A stretch of 64,000 nucleotides of DNA from Cryobacterium arcticum (GCF_003185895.1 NZ_QHLY01000012.1:186001-250000), one strand, 5' to 3'. Counted from the first letter of the stretch, positions 43,280 through 52,394 are shown. Numbers and translations: made by a program. Notes: generated by a model not told the origin, from the letters alone.

Positions 43280-44302
43280 TTAGTGCGAGTCCTTCGCCTT
43301 GGTGATCGGCTGGCCGTCGACCTGGGCACGGTCGGCCTTGGCGGCGTCGTTACGGGTCTTGGCCAGGCTGGCGATGGTGGCCACCGCGACGGTCGCACCG
43401 ATGAACACCAGCGAGAACCAGATCGGGATCTCCGGCACCCACAGGATGGGCTCGCCGCCGTTGATGAACGGCACCTCGTTGACGTGCAGGGCGTGGAAGA
43501 CCAGCTTGAGGCCGATGAAGCCGAGGATGACCGCGAGGCCCTGGGAGAGGTAGACCAGACGCTCGAGCAGGCCGCCGATCAGGAAGAACAGCTGACGCAG
43601 GCCCATCAGGGCGAAGGCGTTGGCGGTGAAGACGATGTAAGCCTCAGAAGTGAGGCCGTAGATGGCGGGGATCGAGTCGATCGCGAAGACCAGGTCGATG
43701 AAGCCGATCGCGATGATGGTCAACAGCATCGGGGTGACGAAGCGCTTGCCGTTGATCTTGGTGGTGAGCTTGTCGCCGTCGAACTTGTCGGTGACAGGCA
43801 GTACCCGGCGGGCCACGCGCACGAAGAGGTTGTTCGCCGGGTCGCCGCCGTGGCCCTTGACCTGCATGTAGGCGAGCACGAACAGGAGCGCGCCGAACAG
43901 GTAGAACACCCAGGAGAAGTTCTCGATCAGGGCCGCGCCCACCGCGATGAACCCGCCGCGCATGATCAGCGCGATGATGATGCCGAACATCAGCACCTTC
44001 TGCTGGTAGGCCTTGGGCACGGAGAAGGCTGCCATCACGATGAGGAAGACGAACAGGTTGTCGATCGACAACGCCTTCTCGGTGAGGTAGCCGGCGAAGT
44101 ACTCGCCGCCGTAGGTCCACCCGGACACGACGCCGATGCCCACGCCGAAGAGCAGCGCGAGACCGATGTAGAACGCCGACCAACGCGCCGATTCGCCGAC
44201 CGTGGGTTCGTGGGGTTTGCGTACGTGCGCGAAGAACTCGTAGGCGAAGAAGGCGATCGTCACGGCAATGGTGATGAGCCAGATTGTGGGAGTGATATTC
44301 AA
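43280..44302 (-). CDS. TerC family integral membrane protein (Alx/TerC-like, manganese-linked)
   Basis: 340 residues starting with TTG at 44302; GGAG lies upstream at a suitable distance. About nine helices in the TerC/Alx pattern, including TYGGEYFAGYLTEKALSIDNLFVFLIVM, IIALIMRGGFIAVGAALIENFSWVFYLFGALLFV and TIIAIGFIDLVFAIDSIPAIYG, whose two acidic residues (ID-N and AIDS) are strictly conserved. Members export Mn(II) (Alx/MntP-like function) or confer tellurite resistance; Mn export is favoured by the yybP-ykoY riboswitch directly upstream. Convergent with the sigma-partner gene. Confidence 0.93.
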   Translation of the reverse strand: MNITPTIWLITIAVTIAFFAYEFFAHVRKPHEPTVGESARWSAFYIGLALLFGVGIGVVSGWTYGGEYFAGYLTEKALSIDNLFVFLIVMAAFSVPKAYQQKVLMFGIIIALIMRGGFIAVGAALIENFSWVFYLFGALLFVLAYMQVKGHGGDPANNLFVRVARRVLPVTDKFDGDKLTTKINGKRFVTPMLLTIIAIGFIDLVFAIDSIPAIYGLTSEAYIVFTANAFALMGLRQLFFLIGGLLERLVYLSQGLAVILGFIGLKLVFHALHVNEVPFINGGEPILWVPEIPIWFSLVFIGATVAVATIASLAKTRNDAAKADRAQVDGQPITKAKDSH

Positions 44303-44335
44303 GGAGAGCTCCAGGGCATGGGGAATGGACGGAGA

Positions 44336-44443
44336 TCAAGGTCTCTTCCACCCGGCAGCTTATGACAGCCATCGAGCCAGCGTCCCGGGACTCTTCGTTA
44401 AGTCCGTATTGACGGGTGCGCCGCGTGGGAGTACTCCCCTTGC
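44336..44443 (-). promoter_or_regulatory. yybP-ykoY manganese riboswitch upstream of terC
   Basis: On the minus strand the leader begins AAGGGGAGTACTCCCACG, carrying the GGGGAGUA P1/L1 hallmark, continues with ACCCGTCAATACGGAC and the CATAAGCTGCCGGG segment, and ends with GAAGAGACC, which matches the 3' AAGACC closing motif. This is the standard yybP-ykoY aptamer order and lies 34 nt ahead of the terC start. Mn(II) binding should raise terC expression. The rest of the gap (44444-44657) holds only upstream leader/promoter sequence for terC and no gene of its own. Confidence 0.78.
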
Positions 44444-44657
44444 AATCCCCAAGGTTAAGGGGGTGAAGCTGAGAATTAGCCGTATTGTCCGTCTGGAACG
44501 GCCACGAGGCTCGAATTCTGGCGGGACCTTAGGCCCTCCGAAACTCTGTGCAATCGCATACTCTCGATGGCGAGTGGCGCACCCGTTGTACCGGGGGAGG
44601 GCGCTCCATTCATCCCGATGCACCGGATAGCTCTAACCAGACCCGCCTGGAGACACC

Positions 44658-44855
44658 ATGACCGCTACCACCATCACACCCACCCAGTCGCACTCGGGCC
44701 GCATGGCCGCGGTCAGGGACCACTTGATCGGCGTCATCCATGGCGCCCCGGTACACGTGCAGGCCGGCTATGAGGATCACATCGGCTTCAGCGACGCCGC
44801 AGCGCTGGCGGATGCCCTGATCGCCAGCTGCGGCCACCTGGCGATCGAGGCTTAA
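44658..44855 (+). CDS. Small conserved hypothetical protein
   Basis: 65 residues, ATG 44658, with CGCCTGGAGAC giving a GGAG site 8 nt upstream. Sequence has a polar N terminus and a hydrophobic C-terminal stretch (FSDAAALADALIASCGHLAIEA) that may be an amphipathic helix; no membrane span or motif. Divergent from terC with 355 nt between them. Function unknown; short proteins of this pattern occur in Microbacteriaceae but I cannot assign a family. Confidence 0.55.
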   Translation: MTATTITPTQSHSGRMAAVRDHLIGVIHGAPVHVQAGYEDHIGFSDAAALADALIASCGHLAIEA

Positions 44856-44886
44856 TCGGCCGCCGGCGCGTGCGCTGGGCGCTGAC

Positions 44887-45507
44887 TCAGCTCCAGATGC
44901 GCAGGTCGTCGGGCATCTTCTCGCCGGTCTCGCGTACGCGCCGGCGGGCGCGATGCCACCAACCCACGCGCTGGCGGCCCAGGATGACCCAGATGGTGAT
45001 GGCGAGGCCCATCAGCACGGCCGCCAGACTGATGTACAACCAGGCGAGGTGCGGGTACACGGCAATGTAGCTGAGTCCGTAGAGGCTCATGCCGAAGATC
45101 ACGACGCCTAGGGCGATCATGATCCAGGGGTTGTTCGATCGGAGGATGAAGGCGTTGCCGAGGAGGTAGTCCGGATTCTTGCGCGGTTCTGGTCCGACCA
45201 CGCGCACGATCTCTTCCATGCGCACCAGTTGGTACACCCGGTCGGCGTCGCTCTGCCGGAAACCCTCGATCTGCAACCAGCCCGACCCGCGAGCGGGGTC
45301 GGAGTAGAAAAAGGTGTTCTCCCGGTCGGTTCGACTGGGATTGAGGGTGGCGAGGAACCGCATGGCCGAGGAGCCCACGGTCTCCGTGATGGCATTCGTC
45401 GGAAGGATCTCCAGAAACTCCACCGGGGCCGGCGCGCCGGATGCATCATGGGTTTGATGCATCCGTACGGCCGGCCTGGTCGCTTCCGTCGTCGGTGCAG
45501 TGCTCAT
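44887..45507 (-). CDS. Hypothetical membrane protein, two C-terminal helices
   Basis: 206 residues. A soluble N-terminal part of about 125 residues with SAMRFLATLNPSRTDRENTFFYSDP and RVYQLVRMEEIVRVVGP, then two membrane helices at about 127-147 (PWIMIALGVVIFGMSLYGL) and 154-174 (AWLYISLAAVLMGLAITIWVI), and a positively charged tail. No known family recognised. The charged tail after the second helix indicates a cytosolic C terminus. It is 32 nt downstream of the helicase on the same strand and may be co-transcribed with it. Confidence 0.7.
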   Translation of the reverse strand: MSTAPTTEATRPAVRMHQTHDASGAPAPVEFLEILPTNAITETVGSSAMRFLATLNPSRTDRENTFFYSDPARGSGWLQIEGFRQSDADRVYQLVRMEEIVRVVGPEPRKNPDYLLGNAFILRSNNPWIMIALGVVIFGMSLYGLSYIAVYPHLAWLYISLAAVLMGLAITIWVILGRQRVGWWHRARRRVRETGEKMPDDLRIWS

Positions 45508-45539
45508 GTTCTCGTCCCCCCGGTTGAGTGTGCGCTGGC

Positions 45540-47384
45540 TCAGTAGCGGCGCGGCGGTCGTTCTGACCGGTCGCCCTGCTGCGGACGGTCGTTCCGGCCG
45601 GCCGAGGCGCCGTTGTCGGCGTGGATCTCGATCAGCTTTCCGCTGATACGGGTGGCCGAGAGGCGACCGAGCACGTCACCGGACAGGTCGGCCGGCAGGT
45701 CGACCAGGGAGTACTCGGGCAGGATCTGGATCGCGCCGAAGTCTTCGCGGCTCAGGCCGCCTTCGTTGGCGAGGGCGCCGACGATCTGACGCGGCTCCAC
45801 CTTGTGGCGCTTGCCCACCTCGATGCGGAACGAGGCCATGGCCCGGTTGCTGTCGCGGGAGCGACGCTCGGGGCGTTCGCTGCGAAGTGGCCGGTCGTCA
45901 CGGCTGCCGCGGTCGTCGCGACCGCCACGGTCGTCACGGCGCTCGCGCACGGGGCGGTCGCCCCGGTCACGATCGCGGTGTTCGGTGCGCTCACGGTCGA
46001 AGCGCTGGGCGGCGCGCACGTCGTCGGCGTTGAGCAGCAGCGGGGTGTCACCCTGCGCGACCACGGCGAGGGCGGCGGCGACATCGGCCTCCGGCACGTC
46101 GTGGTGCTCGACGTAGTGACCGACGATGTCGCGGAACGCGGCGATGCGGGCGGTCTCTTCGAGGGCGGCGGTGATGGCGTCGTCGAAGCGGGTGAGGCGG
46201 GTGGAGTTGACGTCTTCCACACTGGGCAGCTGCATCTGGGTGAGCGGCTGGCGGGTGGCCCGCTCGATCGCGGTGAGCAGGTGACGCTCACGCGGGGTGA
46301 CGAAGCTGATCGCGGCGCCGCTGCGGCCCGCGCGGCCGGTGCGGCCGATGCGGTGCACGTAGGACTCGGTGTCGATCGGGATGTCGTAGTTGATCACGTG
46401 ACTGATCCGCTCCACGTCCAGGCCGCGGGCGGCCACATCCGTGGCGACCAGGATGTCCAACTTGCCGCTCTTGAGCTGCTCGACGGTGCGTTCGCGCTGC
46501 ACCTGGGGAACGTCGCCGTTGATCGCGGTGGCGGAGTAGCCGCGCGCACGCAGCTTCTCGGCGAGGGTCTCGGTCTCGTTCTTGGTGCGGGTGAAGACGA
46601 TCATGCCCTCGAAGTTCTCCACCTCGAGGATGCGGGTGAGCGCGTCGACCTTCTGCGGGTAGGAGACCAGCAGGTACCGCTGGGTGGTGTTCGCCGAGGT
46701 CGTGGTCTTGTTCTTGACCGTGATCTCTTCGGGGTTGTTCAGGTACTGCTTGGAGATGCGACGGATCTGGGCGGGCATGGTGGCCGAGAACAGCGCCACC
46801 TGCTTGTCATCCGGGGTATCCGCGAGGATCGTCTCGACGTCTTCGGCGAAGCCCATCTTGAGCATCTCGTCGGCTTCGTCCAGCACCAGGTACTTGAGCT
46901 GGGTGAGGTCGAGGGTGCCCTTCTCGAGGTGGTCCATGATGCGGCCGGGCGTGCCGACGACAACGTGCACGCCACGACGCAGCGCCGAGAGCTGGATGCC
47001 GTAACCCTGTCCGCCGTAGACGGGCAGCACGTGCACACCCTTCATGTGGGCGGCGTACTTCTCGAACGCCTCACAGACCTGCAGGGCGAGTTCGCGGGTG
47101 GGAGCCAGCACGAGCGCCTGGGGGCTCTTCTGGGACAGGTCGAGGCGGGAGAGGATCGGCAGCGCGAACGCGGCGGTCTTGCCGGTGCCGGTCTGGGCGA
47201 GTCCCACGACGTCACGGCCGTCGAGGAGCGGGGGAATCGTGGCGGCCTGGATGGCCGACGGGGTCTCGTAGCCGACGTCCTTGAGGGCCTTGAGAACGGA
47301 ATCGCTGAGCCCTAGCTCGGAGAAGGTGATCGTCGCGCGGGCAGTGTCTGCCTCGGTCGGTGCAGTTGTATCAGGAGGCGTCAT
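45540..47384 (-). CDS. DEAD-box ATP-dependent RNA helicase (CsdA/DeaD-like)
   Basis: 614 residues. Q motif near GLSDSVLKALKDVGYETPSAIQ, motif I GLAQTGTGKT (61-70), DEAD in VLDEADEML (168-175), SAT in LFSATMP, and motif VI HRIGRTGRAGRSG. After the helicase core (about 450) comes an Arg/Asp-rich linker (RTEHRDRDRGDRPVRERRDDRGGRDD) and a C-terminal DbpA-type RNA-binding domain (about 535-600, ASFRIEVGKRHKVEPRQIVGALANE). Unwinds structured RNA, typically rRNA or cold-shock mRNAs. The long plus-strand frame opposite it is a shadow. Confidence 0.93.
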   Translation of the reverse strand: MTPPDTTAPTEADTARATITFSELGLSDSVLKALKDVGYETPSAIQAATIPPLLDGRDVVGLAQTGTGKTAAFALPILSRLDLSQKSPQALVLAPTRELALQVCEAFEKYAAHMKGVHVLPVYGGQGYGIQLSALRRGVHVVVGTPGRIMDHLEKGTLDLTQLKYLVLDEADEMLKMGFAEDVETILADTPDDKQVALFSATMPAQIRRISKQYLNNPEEITVKNKTTTSANTTQRYLLVSYPQKVDALTRILEVENFEGMIVFTRTKNETETLAEKLRARGYSATAINGDVPQVQRERTVEQLKSGKLDILVATDVAARGLDVERISHVINYDIPIDTESYVHRIGRTGRAGRSGAAISFVTPRERHLLTAIERATRQPLTQMQLPSVEDVNSTRLTRFDDAITAALEETARIAAFRDIVGHYVEHHDVPEADVAAALAVVAQGDTPLLLNADDVRAAQRFDRERTEHRDRDRGDRPVRERRDDRGGRDDRGSRDDRPLRSERPERRSRDSNRAMASFRIEVGKRHKVEPRQIVGALANEGGLSREDFGAIQILPEYSLVDLPADLSGDVLGRLSATRISGKLIEIHADNGASAGRNDRPQQGDRSERPPRRY

Positions 47385-47448
47385 ACTACCAACGGTAGTC
47401 GGTCGGAGTGCATACCCCGTTCGGGAGAGGCAAATCCGTGCCCCCAGG

Positions 47449-48831
47449 TTAGGCCGAAAGGGGCAGTTCGGCGCCAGAGAGCTCGCTCACCGCAACCGAA
47501 ACCGGCGAGGCGTGCGTGGCGCGGAGGGCCGCGAACGCCTGCGCGAGGTCGGCCAGCAGGTCATCTTCGTCTTCGATGCCCACCGACAGGCGCACCAGAC
47601 CGGGAAAGATGCCGAGCCGGTCCCGTTCCTCGGCGCTCAGATGCGCGTGCGACGTGGTGCCGGGGTGCAGCACGAGCGAGCGCACATCACCGAGGTGCGA
47701 CATCCGGCTGAACAGCTCCACCGAATCGATCAGGGTGCGGGCGTCCGCCAGGCCGCCGTGCAGGGTGAAACCGAACACCGACCCGGTGCCGCGCGGGTAG
47801 TACCGCCGGGCGATGGCGTGTGACGGGTTGGACGGCAGCCCCGGGTAGTCCACCGACGCCACTTCCGGCTGCGCCTCGAGCCAGCGAGCCACGGTGAGGG
47901 CGTTGCGGGAGTGCTGGGCGACCCGGAGCGAGAGGGTCTCGAGGCCCTGCTGCAGCAGGAACGCGTTCAACGGCGAGAGCACGGGACCCAGCCGCCCCGC
48001 GATGATCGTGCGGGTGTATTCCAGGTAGGCGGTGTTGCCGAACTTCTGCACCAGGGTCGGCGAACCGGCCCCGCCGATCGGGGTATTGAATTGCGGGAAC
48101 TTGTCGGGGTAGCGCGCCCAGTCGAAGGTGCCGCCGTCGATCACAACGCCGGCCAGGGACGCGCCATGGCCGCTGAGGAACTTGCTGGCCGAGTGCACCA
48201 CGATGGAGGCGCCGTGGTCGAGTGGCCGGATCAGGTACGGCGTGGATGCCGTGCTGTCGATCACGAACGGCAGCCCTTCTTCCCGCGCGAAGGCGGCGAT
48301 CTGACCGATGTCGATCAGGTCGTTCTTGGGGTTCGGAATGGTCTCGCCGTAAATCGCCCGGGTGTTGGGGCGGATGCGGCGGCGCCAGTCCTCGATATCG
48401 TGCGGATCGTCGACGAACTCCACCTCGATGCCGAACCGGGCGAAATTCTCCCGGAACAGGGTCTTCGAGCCCTCGTACAGGCTGGGCGCTGAGAGGAAGT
48501 GGTCGCCGGACTTGAGGATGCCCAGCAGCGCCACCGTGATCGCGGCCTGGCCGCTGGCCACCAGGAGCGAGTCCACCCCGTGTTCGAGAGCGGTGAGCTT
48601 GGCTTCCACAGCGGCGTTGGTGGGGTTGGCGTAGCGGGTGTAGACGAGGCCGCCGTCTTCGCCCGCGAAGCGCGCCTGGGCGTGGTCGAAGGAATCGAAG
48701 ACGAAGCCGGCGGTGAGGTAGATCGGGGTGATGCGGGCACCGAAATCGCCGCCCACGATCTCGCCGGCGTGAACCTGCTCGGTGGCGAAGCCGAAGTGGT
48801 CCTGGCCGTACGGTGTGGCGGTGGTGGTCAT
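47449..48831 (-). CDS. O-acetylhomoserine/O-acetylserine sulfhydrylase-type PLP enzyme (MetY-like)
   Basis: 460 residues from ATG 48831, with GAGAGGG upstream; the frame stays open to 49089 but that stretch overlaps the divergent gene. Cys/Met-metabolism PLP enzyme: VTSGQAAITV-like nucleotide (here VASGQAAITVALL), TIPNPKNDLIDI, DSTASTPYLIRPLDHGAS and the Schiff-base Lys217 in HSASKFLSGHG. The length and the SASK motif match O-acetylhomoserine aminocarboxypropyltransferase. It would make homocysteine or cysteine from sulfide. Divergent, 129 nt, from the monooxygenase at 48961. Confidence 0.9.
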   Translation of the reverse strand: MTTTATPYGQDHFGFATEQVHAGEIVGGDFGARITPIYLTAGFVFDSFDHAQARFAGEDGGLVYTRYANPTNAAVEAKLTALEHGVDSLLVASGQAAITVALLGILKSGDHFLSAPSLYEGSKTLFRENFARFGIEVEFVDDPHDIEDWRRRIRPNTRAIYGETIPNPKNDLIDIGQIAAFAREEGLPFVIDSTASTPYLIRPLDHGASIVVHSASKFLSGHGASLAGVVIDGGTFDWARYPDKFPQFNTPIGGAGSPTLVQKFGNTAYLEYTRTIIAGRLGPVLSPLNAFLLQQGLETLSLRVAQHSRNALTVARWLEAQPEVASVDYPGLPSNPSHAIARRYYPRGTGSVFGFTLHGGLADARTLIDSVELFSRMSHLGDVRSLVLHPGTTSHAHLSAEERDRLGIFPGLVRLSVGIEDEDDLLADLAQAFAALRATHASPVSVAVSELSGAELPLSA

Positions 48832-48960
48832 GGTGCTGGTCCCTCTCGGCCTGTCCTGGTGAGCAGCCACGCTACGTGCCACCGGAGCGGGCGACAATCG
48901 GCCCGGTTCACAGAACGACACAATCGTGCGCATCCCGCCTGCCCCGCCGAGACTGGATCC

Positions 48961-50280
48961 ATGGCACACCTGCAGCACTTCGGATGGTTCTTCGGCCGCG
49001 GCTTCGGCCCCCAGGGGTGGGGCCGACCCGACTACCGGTGGAACTACGAGTGGCAGAAGCCCGCGATCTACCAGCAGTCGGTGCGGCAACTCGAGCAGGC
49101 CGGGTTCGACCTGCTCATCATCGAGGACGCCCTCTCGCTGGGCTCACCGGACACCCTGAATCTGCGGGTGAACTCCGCCTACGGCGGGCCCAAGCACGAC
49201 CCGCTGCTGCTGGCGCCTTACCTCTTCGACGCCACCACACACCTGGGCGTCGCCCCCACCGTGAACGCCGGGGCCTACCCGCCCTACCTCGCGGCCCGAC
49301 AATTCGCCACCCTGCAGCACCTGAGCAGCAACCGGTTCGGCCTGAATGTGGTCACCGACGTGAAGAGCGCCCGGCACTTCGGCCTGCCTGAACTGGCCCA
49401 CGACGCCGCCTACGACCGTGCGGAGGAATGGCTCACCGGCATCCGTCGGCTGTGGCACAGCTGGGGCGACGGCGCCCACGTGAACAACGCGGCCACCGGG
49501 CAGTTCGCGGATGCGTCCAAGCTGGACGCGTTCTCGCATGAGGGGGAGTACTTCAGGTTCGACGGGCCGCTGAACGCGCTGCCGTTCGACGACGGCGACC
49601 CCGTGGTGGTCTCGCCGGGCGGGTCCGGCCGGGGCCTGGGCTTCGCCGGCGCGCACTCCGACGTGCAGTTGGCCCTGGCCCCGTTGACCGCGGAGAGCAT
49701 CACCGCCTACCGGGCGAAGATCCACGCTGCGGCGGTGGCGCGCGGACGCACACCGGCCGACATCAATATTCTCTTCGTGCTGACCCCGGAGATCGTGGCG
49801 AGCGAGGAGGAGGCGCGCCGCGTGGTGGCGGCCACCCGGCACCCGTCCGACGACCTGCTCCGGCAGGTCCTGGCCGCGCAGTCCAGCGACCTGGAGACCG
49901 ACCTGACCGTGCTCGACCTGGACCGGCCGATCGGACCGGGGGTCTTCGGCCAACATGTGTCGCAGGGCACCATCAACAACCTCGTGGGCGCCGGCGGCGA
50001 CCTCGAGACCGACACCCTGCGCCAGATCGCCGCCCGCAAGGCGCGCAAGGGCACCATCAGCGACAAGACCGGCTTCGTGGGCACGGCCGCCCAATTCGCT
50101 GACTTCATCGAGGAGCTCGGGGAGACGGCCGACAACGACGGCTTCATCATCAACGGCGACCTGCACCCGGTGACCGTGCACCGGATGCTCGACCAGCTGG
50201 TTCCGGAGCTCCGGCAACGGGGCGTGCTGCGTGACTCGTTCGGCGGTGGCGGGTTGCGGGCCAACCTGGCCGACTTCTAA
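48961..50280 (+). CDS. NtaA/SnaA/DszA-family FMN-dependent monooxygenase (luciferase-like)
   Basis: 439 residues from ATG 48961; the open frame upstream overlaps the sulfhydrylase and is a shadow. The family pattern is clear: HFGWFFGRGFGPQGWG start, FDLLIIEDALSLGSPD, PTVNAGAYPPYLAARQFATLQHLSSNRFGLNVVTD and HEGEYFRFDGPLNALP. Members oxidise aminopolycarboxylates, sulfones or heteroaromatics with FMNH2 from a separate reductase. The divergent MetY-like gene suggests a sulfur-acquisition role, by analogy to DszA. No reductase is adjacent. Confidence 0.9.
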   Translation: MAHLQHFGWFFGRGFGPQGWGRPDYRWNYEWQKPAIYQQSVRQLEQAGFDLLIIEDALSLGSPDTLNLRVNSAYGGPKHDPLLLAPYLFDATTHLGVAPTVNAGAYPPYLAARQFATLQHLSSNRFGLNVVTDVKSARHFGLPELAHDAAYDRAEEWLTGIRRLWHSWGDGAHVNNAATGQFADASKLDAFSHEGEYFRFDGPLNALPFDDGDPVVVSPGGSGRGLGFAGAHSDVQLALAPLTAESITAYRAKIHAAAVARGRTPADINILFVLTPEIVASEEEARRVVAATRHPSDDLLRQVLAAQSSDLETDLTVLDLDRPIGPGVFGQHVSQGTINNLVGAGGDLETDTLRQIAARKARKGTISDKTGFVGTAAQFADFIEELGETADNDGFIINGDLHPVTVHRMLDQLVPELRQRGVLRDSFGGGGLRANLADF

Positions 50281-50342
50281 TCCGGTTTGGCAGAATAGGG
50301 CAGAACCGAAACGAGCACTTCCCAGAAACGAGCACCACCGAC

Positions 50343-51260
50343 ATGAGCACCCTCGCACCGACCGGGCCGATAGCGATCGTGGGGGCCACCGGGTCGCAGG
50401 GCGGGGCCGTGGCCAGGGCACTCCGCCGCCGGGGCGTGCCGGTGGTGGCACTGGTGCGAGACGCGACCGGCCCGGCCGCTCTGGAGCTGGCGGCGTTGGG
50501 CATCGGGCTGGTCGAGGGTGACCTCGATCAGCCCGAGTCCCTGGACCGGCTGTTGCGCGGGGCGAGCGGCCTATTCACCGTTGTGCTCTCGGCCACCGCC
50601 ACCGACCCCGCCAGCGAGGTGCGGCACGGAACCGCGCTGGTGACGGCGGCCGAACGCGCCGGGGTGCGCCACCTGGTGCACTCATCCGTGTCGGGCTGGG
50701 AGCCCGGGCATTCCCGGATCGACCGCGCCTACGACGAGGCCTACTGGAACGACAAGGAGGCCGTAGAGCGAGCCGCCCGGGAGTCGGGCATCCCCATCGT
50801 CACCCTGCTGAAACCGGCGATCTTCATGGACAATTTCGTGCCGCCCCGGCTGGCCGGCATGTTCCGTGAGCAGGGCGACGGCGTTCTGGCGGCGGCCACC
50901 GCGCCGCACGTGCCGCTACCGCTCGTGGCGGTCGACGACATCGGCGAGGCCGCGGCGGCGGCGTTCTTCGCACCCGAGATCTTCGATCGGGCGGAGGTGG
51001 AGCTCGCCGGTGACGTGATGACCTTTCCGCAGATCGCGGAGCTGCTCTCCGAAGCGTTCGGCCGCAGCTTCCGGTATGTGCACGAGGACCCGGACGCCCT
51101 GGTCGAGCGGGGCCATCATCCGGGCTGGGTGGCCAAGCAGGTCTGGTACGAACAGGTCAACCATCGTGCCCGGCCGGCGCACAGCGCCGTTTACGGTCTG
51201 AAGCCGCGCACCTTCGCCGAGTTCCTGGCCGCGCATCCCGGTACGATTCATTCCACTTAG
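50343..51260 (+). CDS. NmrA-like NAD(P)-binding (atypical SDR) protein
   Basis: 305 residues. Rossmann motif IAIVGATGSQGGAVARAL, then VVALVRDATGPAA and VEGDLDQPESLDRLLRGASGLFTVV, a standard NmrA/HSCARG layout. The segment HLVHSSVSGWEPGHSRIDRAYDEAYWNDKEAVERA carries the substrate side; a Tyr/Lys catalytic pair is not evident, so a sensor or dehydratase-like role is possible. Begins 62 nt after the monooxygenase, maybe co-transcribed. Substrate unknown. Confidence 0.85.
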   Translation: MSTLAPTGPIAIVGATGSQGGAVARALRRRGVPVVALVRDATGPAALELAALGIGLVEGDLDQPESLDRLLRGASGLFTVVLSATATDPASEVRHGTALVTAAERAGVRHLVHSSVSGWEPGHSRIDRAYDEAYWNDKEAVERAARESGIPIVTLLKPAIFMDNFVPPRLAGMFREQGDGVLAAATAPHVPLPLVAVDDIGEAAAAAFFAPEIFDRAEVELAGDVMTFPQIAELLSEAFGRSFRYVHEDPDALVERGHHPGWVAKQVWYEQVNHRARPAHSAVYGLKPRTFAEFLAAHPGTIHST

Positions 51261-51292
51261 TCCTCGTTCCCAGTCAGGCAGGCGGCAGATCC

Positions 51293-51541
51293 ATGCTCGA
51301 GATGCGACCCAATTGCGAGTGTTGCGACCGCGACCTGTCGCCGTCGGCCGACGTGGCGTTCATCTGCTCGTTCGAGTGCACCTGGTGTGCCGACTGTGTT
51401 CGAACCTTCCCGGCGGGAGCGTGCCCCAACTGCGGCGGTAGCCTGCAGCTCCGGCCGAGCCGGGCACCGCACAAGCTGCTGACCGCACCGGCCTCCAGTG
51501 TTCGCGTGGTCGCCGCCGGCTGCCAGCCGGCTGGGGTCTGA
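51293..51541 (+). CDS. DUF1272 zinc-ribbon-like small protein
   Basis: 82 residues. The DUF1272 core is MRPNCECCDRDLSPSADVAFICSFECTWCADCV, with Cys pairs C8/C10-C11, C25/C29-C32 and further Cys at CPNC (about 45-48); together they can bind one or two zinc ions. Family members are small, cytosolic and uncharacterised. ATG 51293, 32 nt after the NmrA-like gene. Confidence 0.85.
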   Translation: MLEMRPNCECCDRDLSPSADVAFICSFECTWCADCVRTFPAGACPNCGGSLQLRPSRAPHKLLTAPASSVRVVAAGCQPAGV

Positions 51542-51575
51542 ATCGCACGCTGACCGGTTGCACCGGGCGTGGGGC

Positions 51576-52394
51576 TCAGTCTTCGTCGGCATCCCGCCGC
51601 ACGGTACCGGGGTGCGCCGACTCGAGTGCGGTGCGAAGCGCCGGTGCCAGCACGGCGAGGTCGACGTCGTGGGATTGGCCCGCGAGTTCGATGTGCCGGC
51701 CGTGGGCAAATGCCGTGGCCATGGCCCTGGCCGACTCGCGGATGAACTCCGGCGCGAACTCCCCGCTCAGCACCACCGCGGGAACCTCGACGGCCTCGAT
51801 CCGGTCGTAGGGCAGCAGGCCGTCGCCCAGCACGGCATCGTCGTAGGCGAGGGTCGGCGCGATCGCCTCGAACGCCGGCCACATCGGCGCCCGGCGCATG
51901 CCGGCGATCTGCTCGGCCGGCAGGCCCACCCGGGTGAGGAACAGTTCCATCGCGGCGCCGCGGCGACCCGCCGCCAACGCGGCCCCGAGCTCACGGGAAT
52001 AACGCCTGGCGCCGGGGTCGAGTTCGATACTCACCGGCACCTCGTAGACGGCCAGCGCTCTCACCCTGGCTCCCAACGCGGCCGCGGCCGCGATCACCAG
52101 CGCTCCGCCGCTCGATATGCCGAACAGCGCCGCGGAGCCGCCGGACTCTGCGATGAGAGCATCGAGATCGTCGATCTCGCGCTGCACCGAGAACGGCAGG
52201 GTGTCGCCGCTGGCCCCGCGCCCGCGGCGGTCGTAGGAGACGACCGTGAACGCCGCCGCCAGCAACGCGGCCAGCGGGCGCATCGGCCCGGCGTCGCGGT
52301 AACAGGTGGCGCCGTCGACCAGGATCAGGGCCGGTCCGCTGCCCAGCGCGTCGAAGGCGATAATCGTGCCGTCCTGAGACGTGACCGTTGGCAT
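51576..52394 (-). CDS. Alpha/beta-hydrolase fold protein
   Basis: 272 residues from ATG 52394 with AAGGGAGA upstream; the open frame to 52511 is not coding-like. Elements: HGxx-like GSGPALILVDGATCY, nucleophile elbow FGISSGGALVIA (Ser about 99), and the terminal LAGQSHDVDLA where the catalytic His lies. The SYDRRGRGASGDTLPFS segment is typical of non-specific alpha/beta hydrolases. Substrate unknown. Divergent, 223 nt, from the acyl-CoA ligase. Confidence 0.87.
   Translation of the reverse strand: MPTVTSQDGTIIAFDALGSGPALILVDGATCYRDAGPMRPLAALLAAAFTVVSYDRRGRGASGDTLPFSVQREIDDLDALIAESGGSAALFGISSGGALVIAAAAALGARVRALAVYEVPVSIELDPGARRYSRELGAALAAGRRGAAMELFLTRVGLPAEQIAGMRRAPMWPAFEAIAPTLAYDDAVLGDGLLPYDRIEAVEVPAVVLSGEFAPEFIRESARAMATAFAHGRHIELAGQSHDVDLAVLAPALRTALESAHPGTVRRDADED

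Noticed and set aside
44360..44623. 87-codon minus-strand frame over the riboswitch leader
   Set aside because: The sequence is explained by the yybP-ykoY leader and its product resembles no known protein.
45621..47315. 564-codon plus-strand frame opposite the helicase
   Set aside because: Shadow; the helicase motifs on the minus strand are unambiguous.
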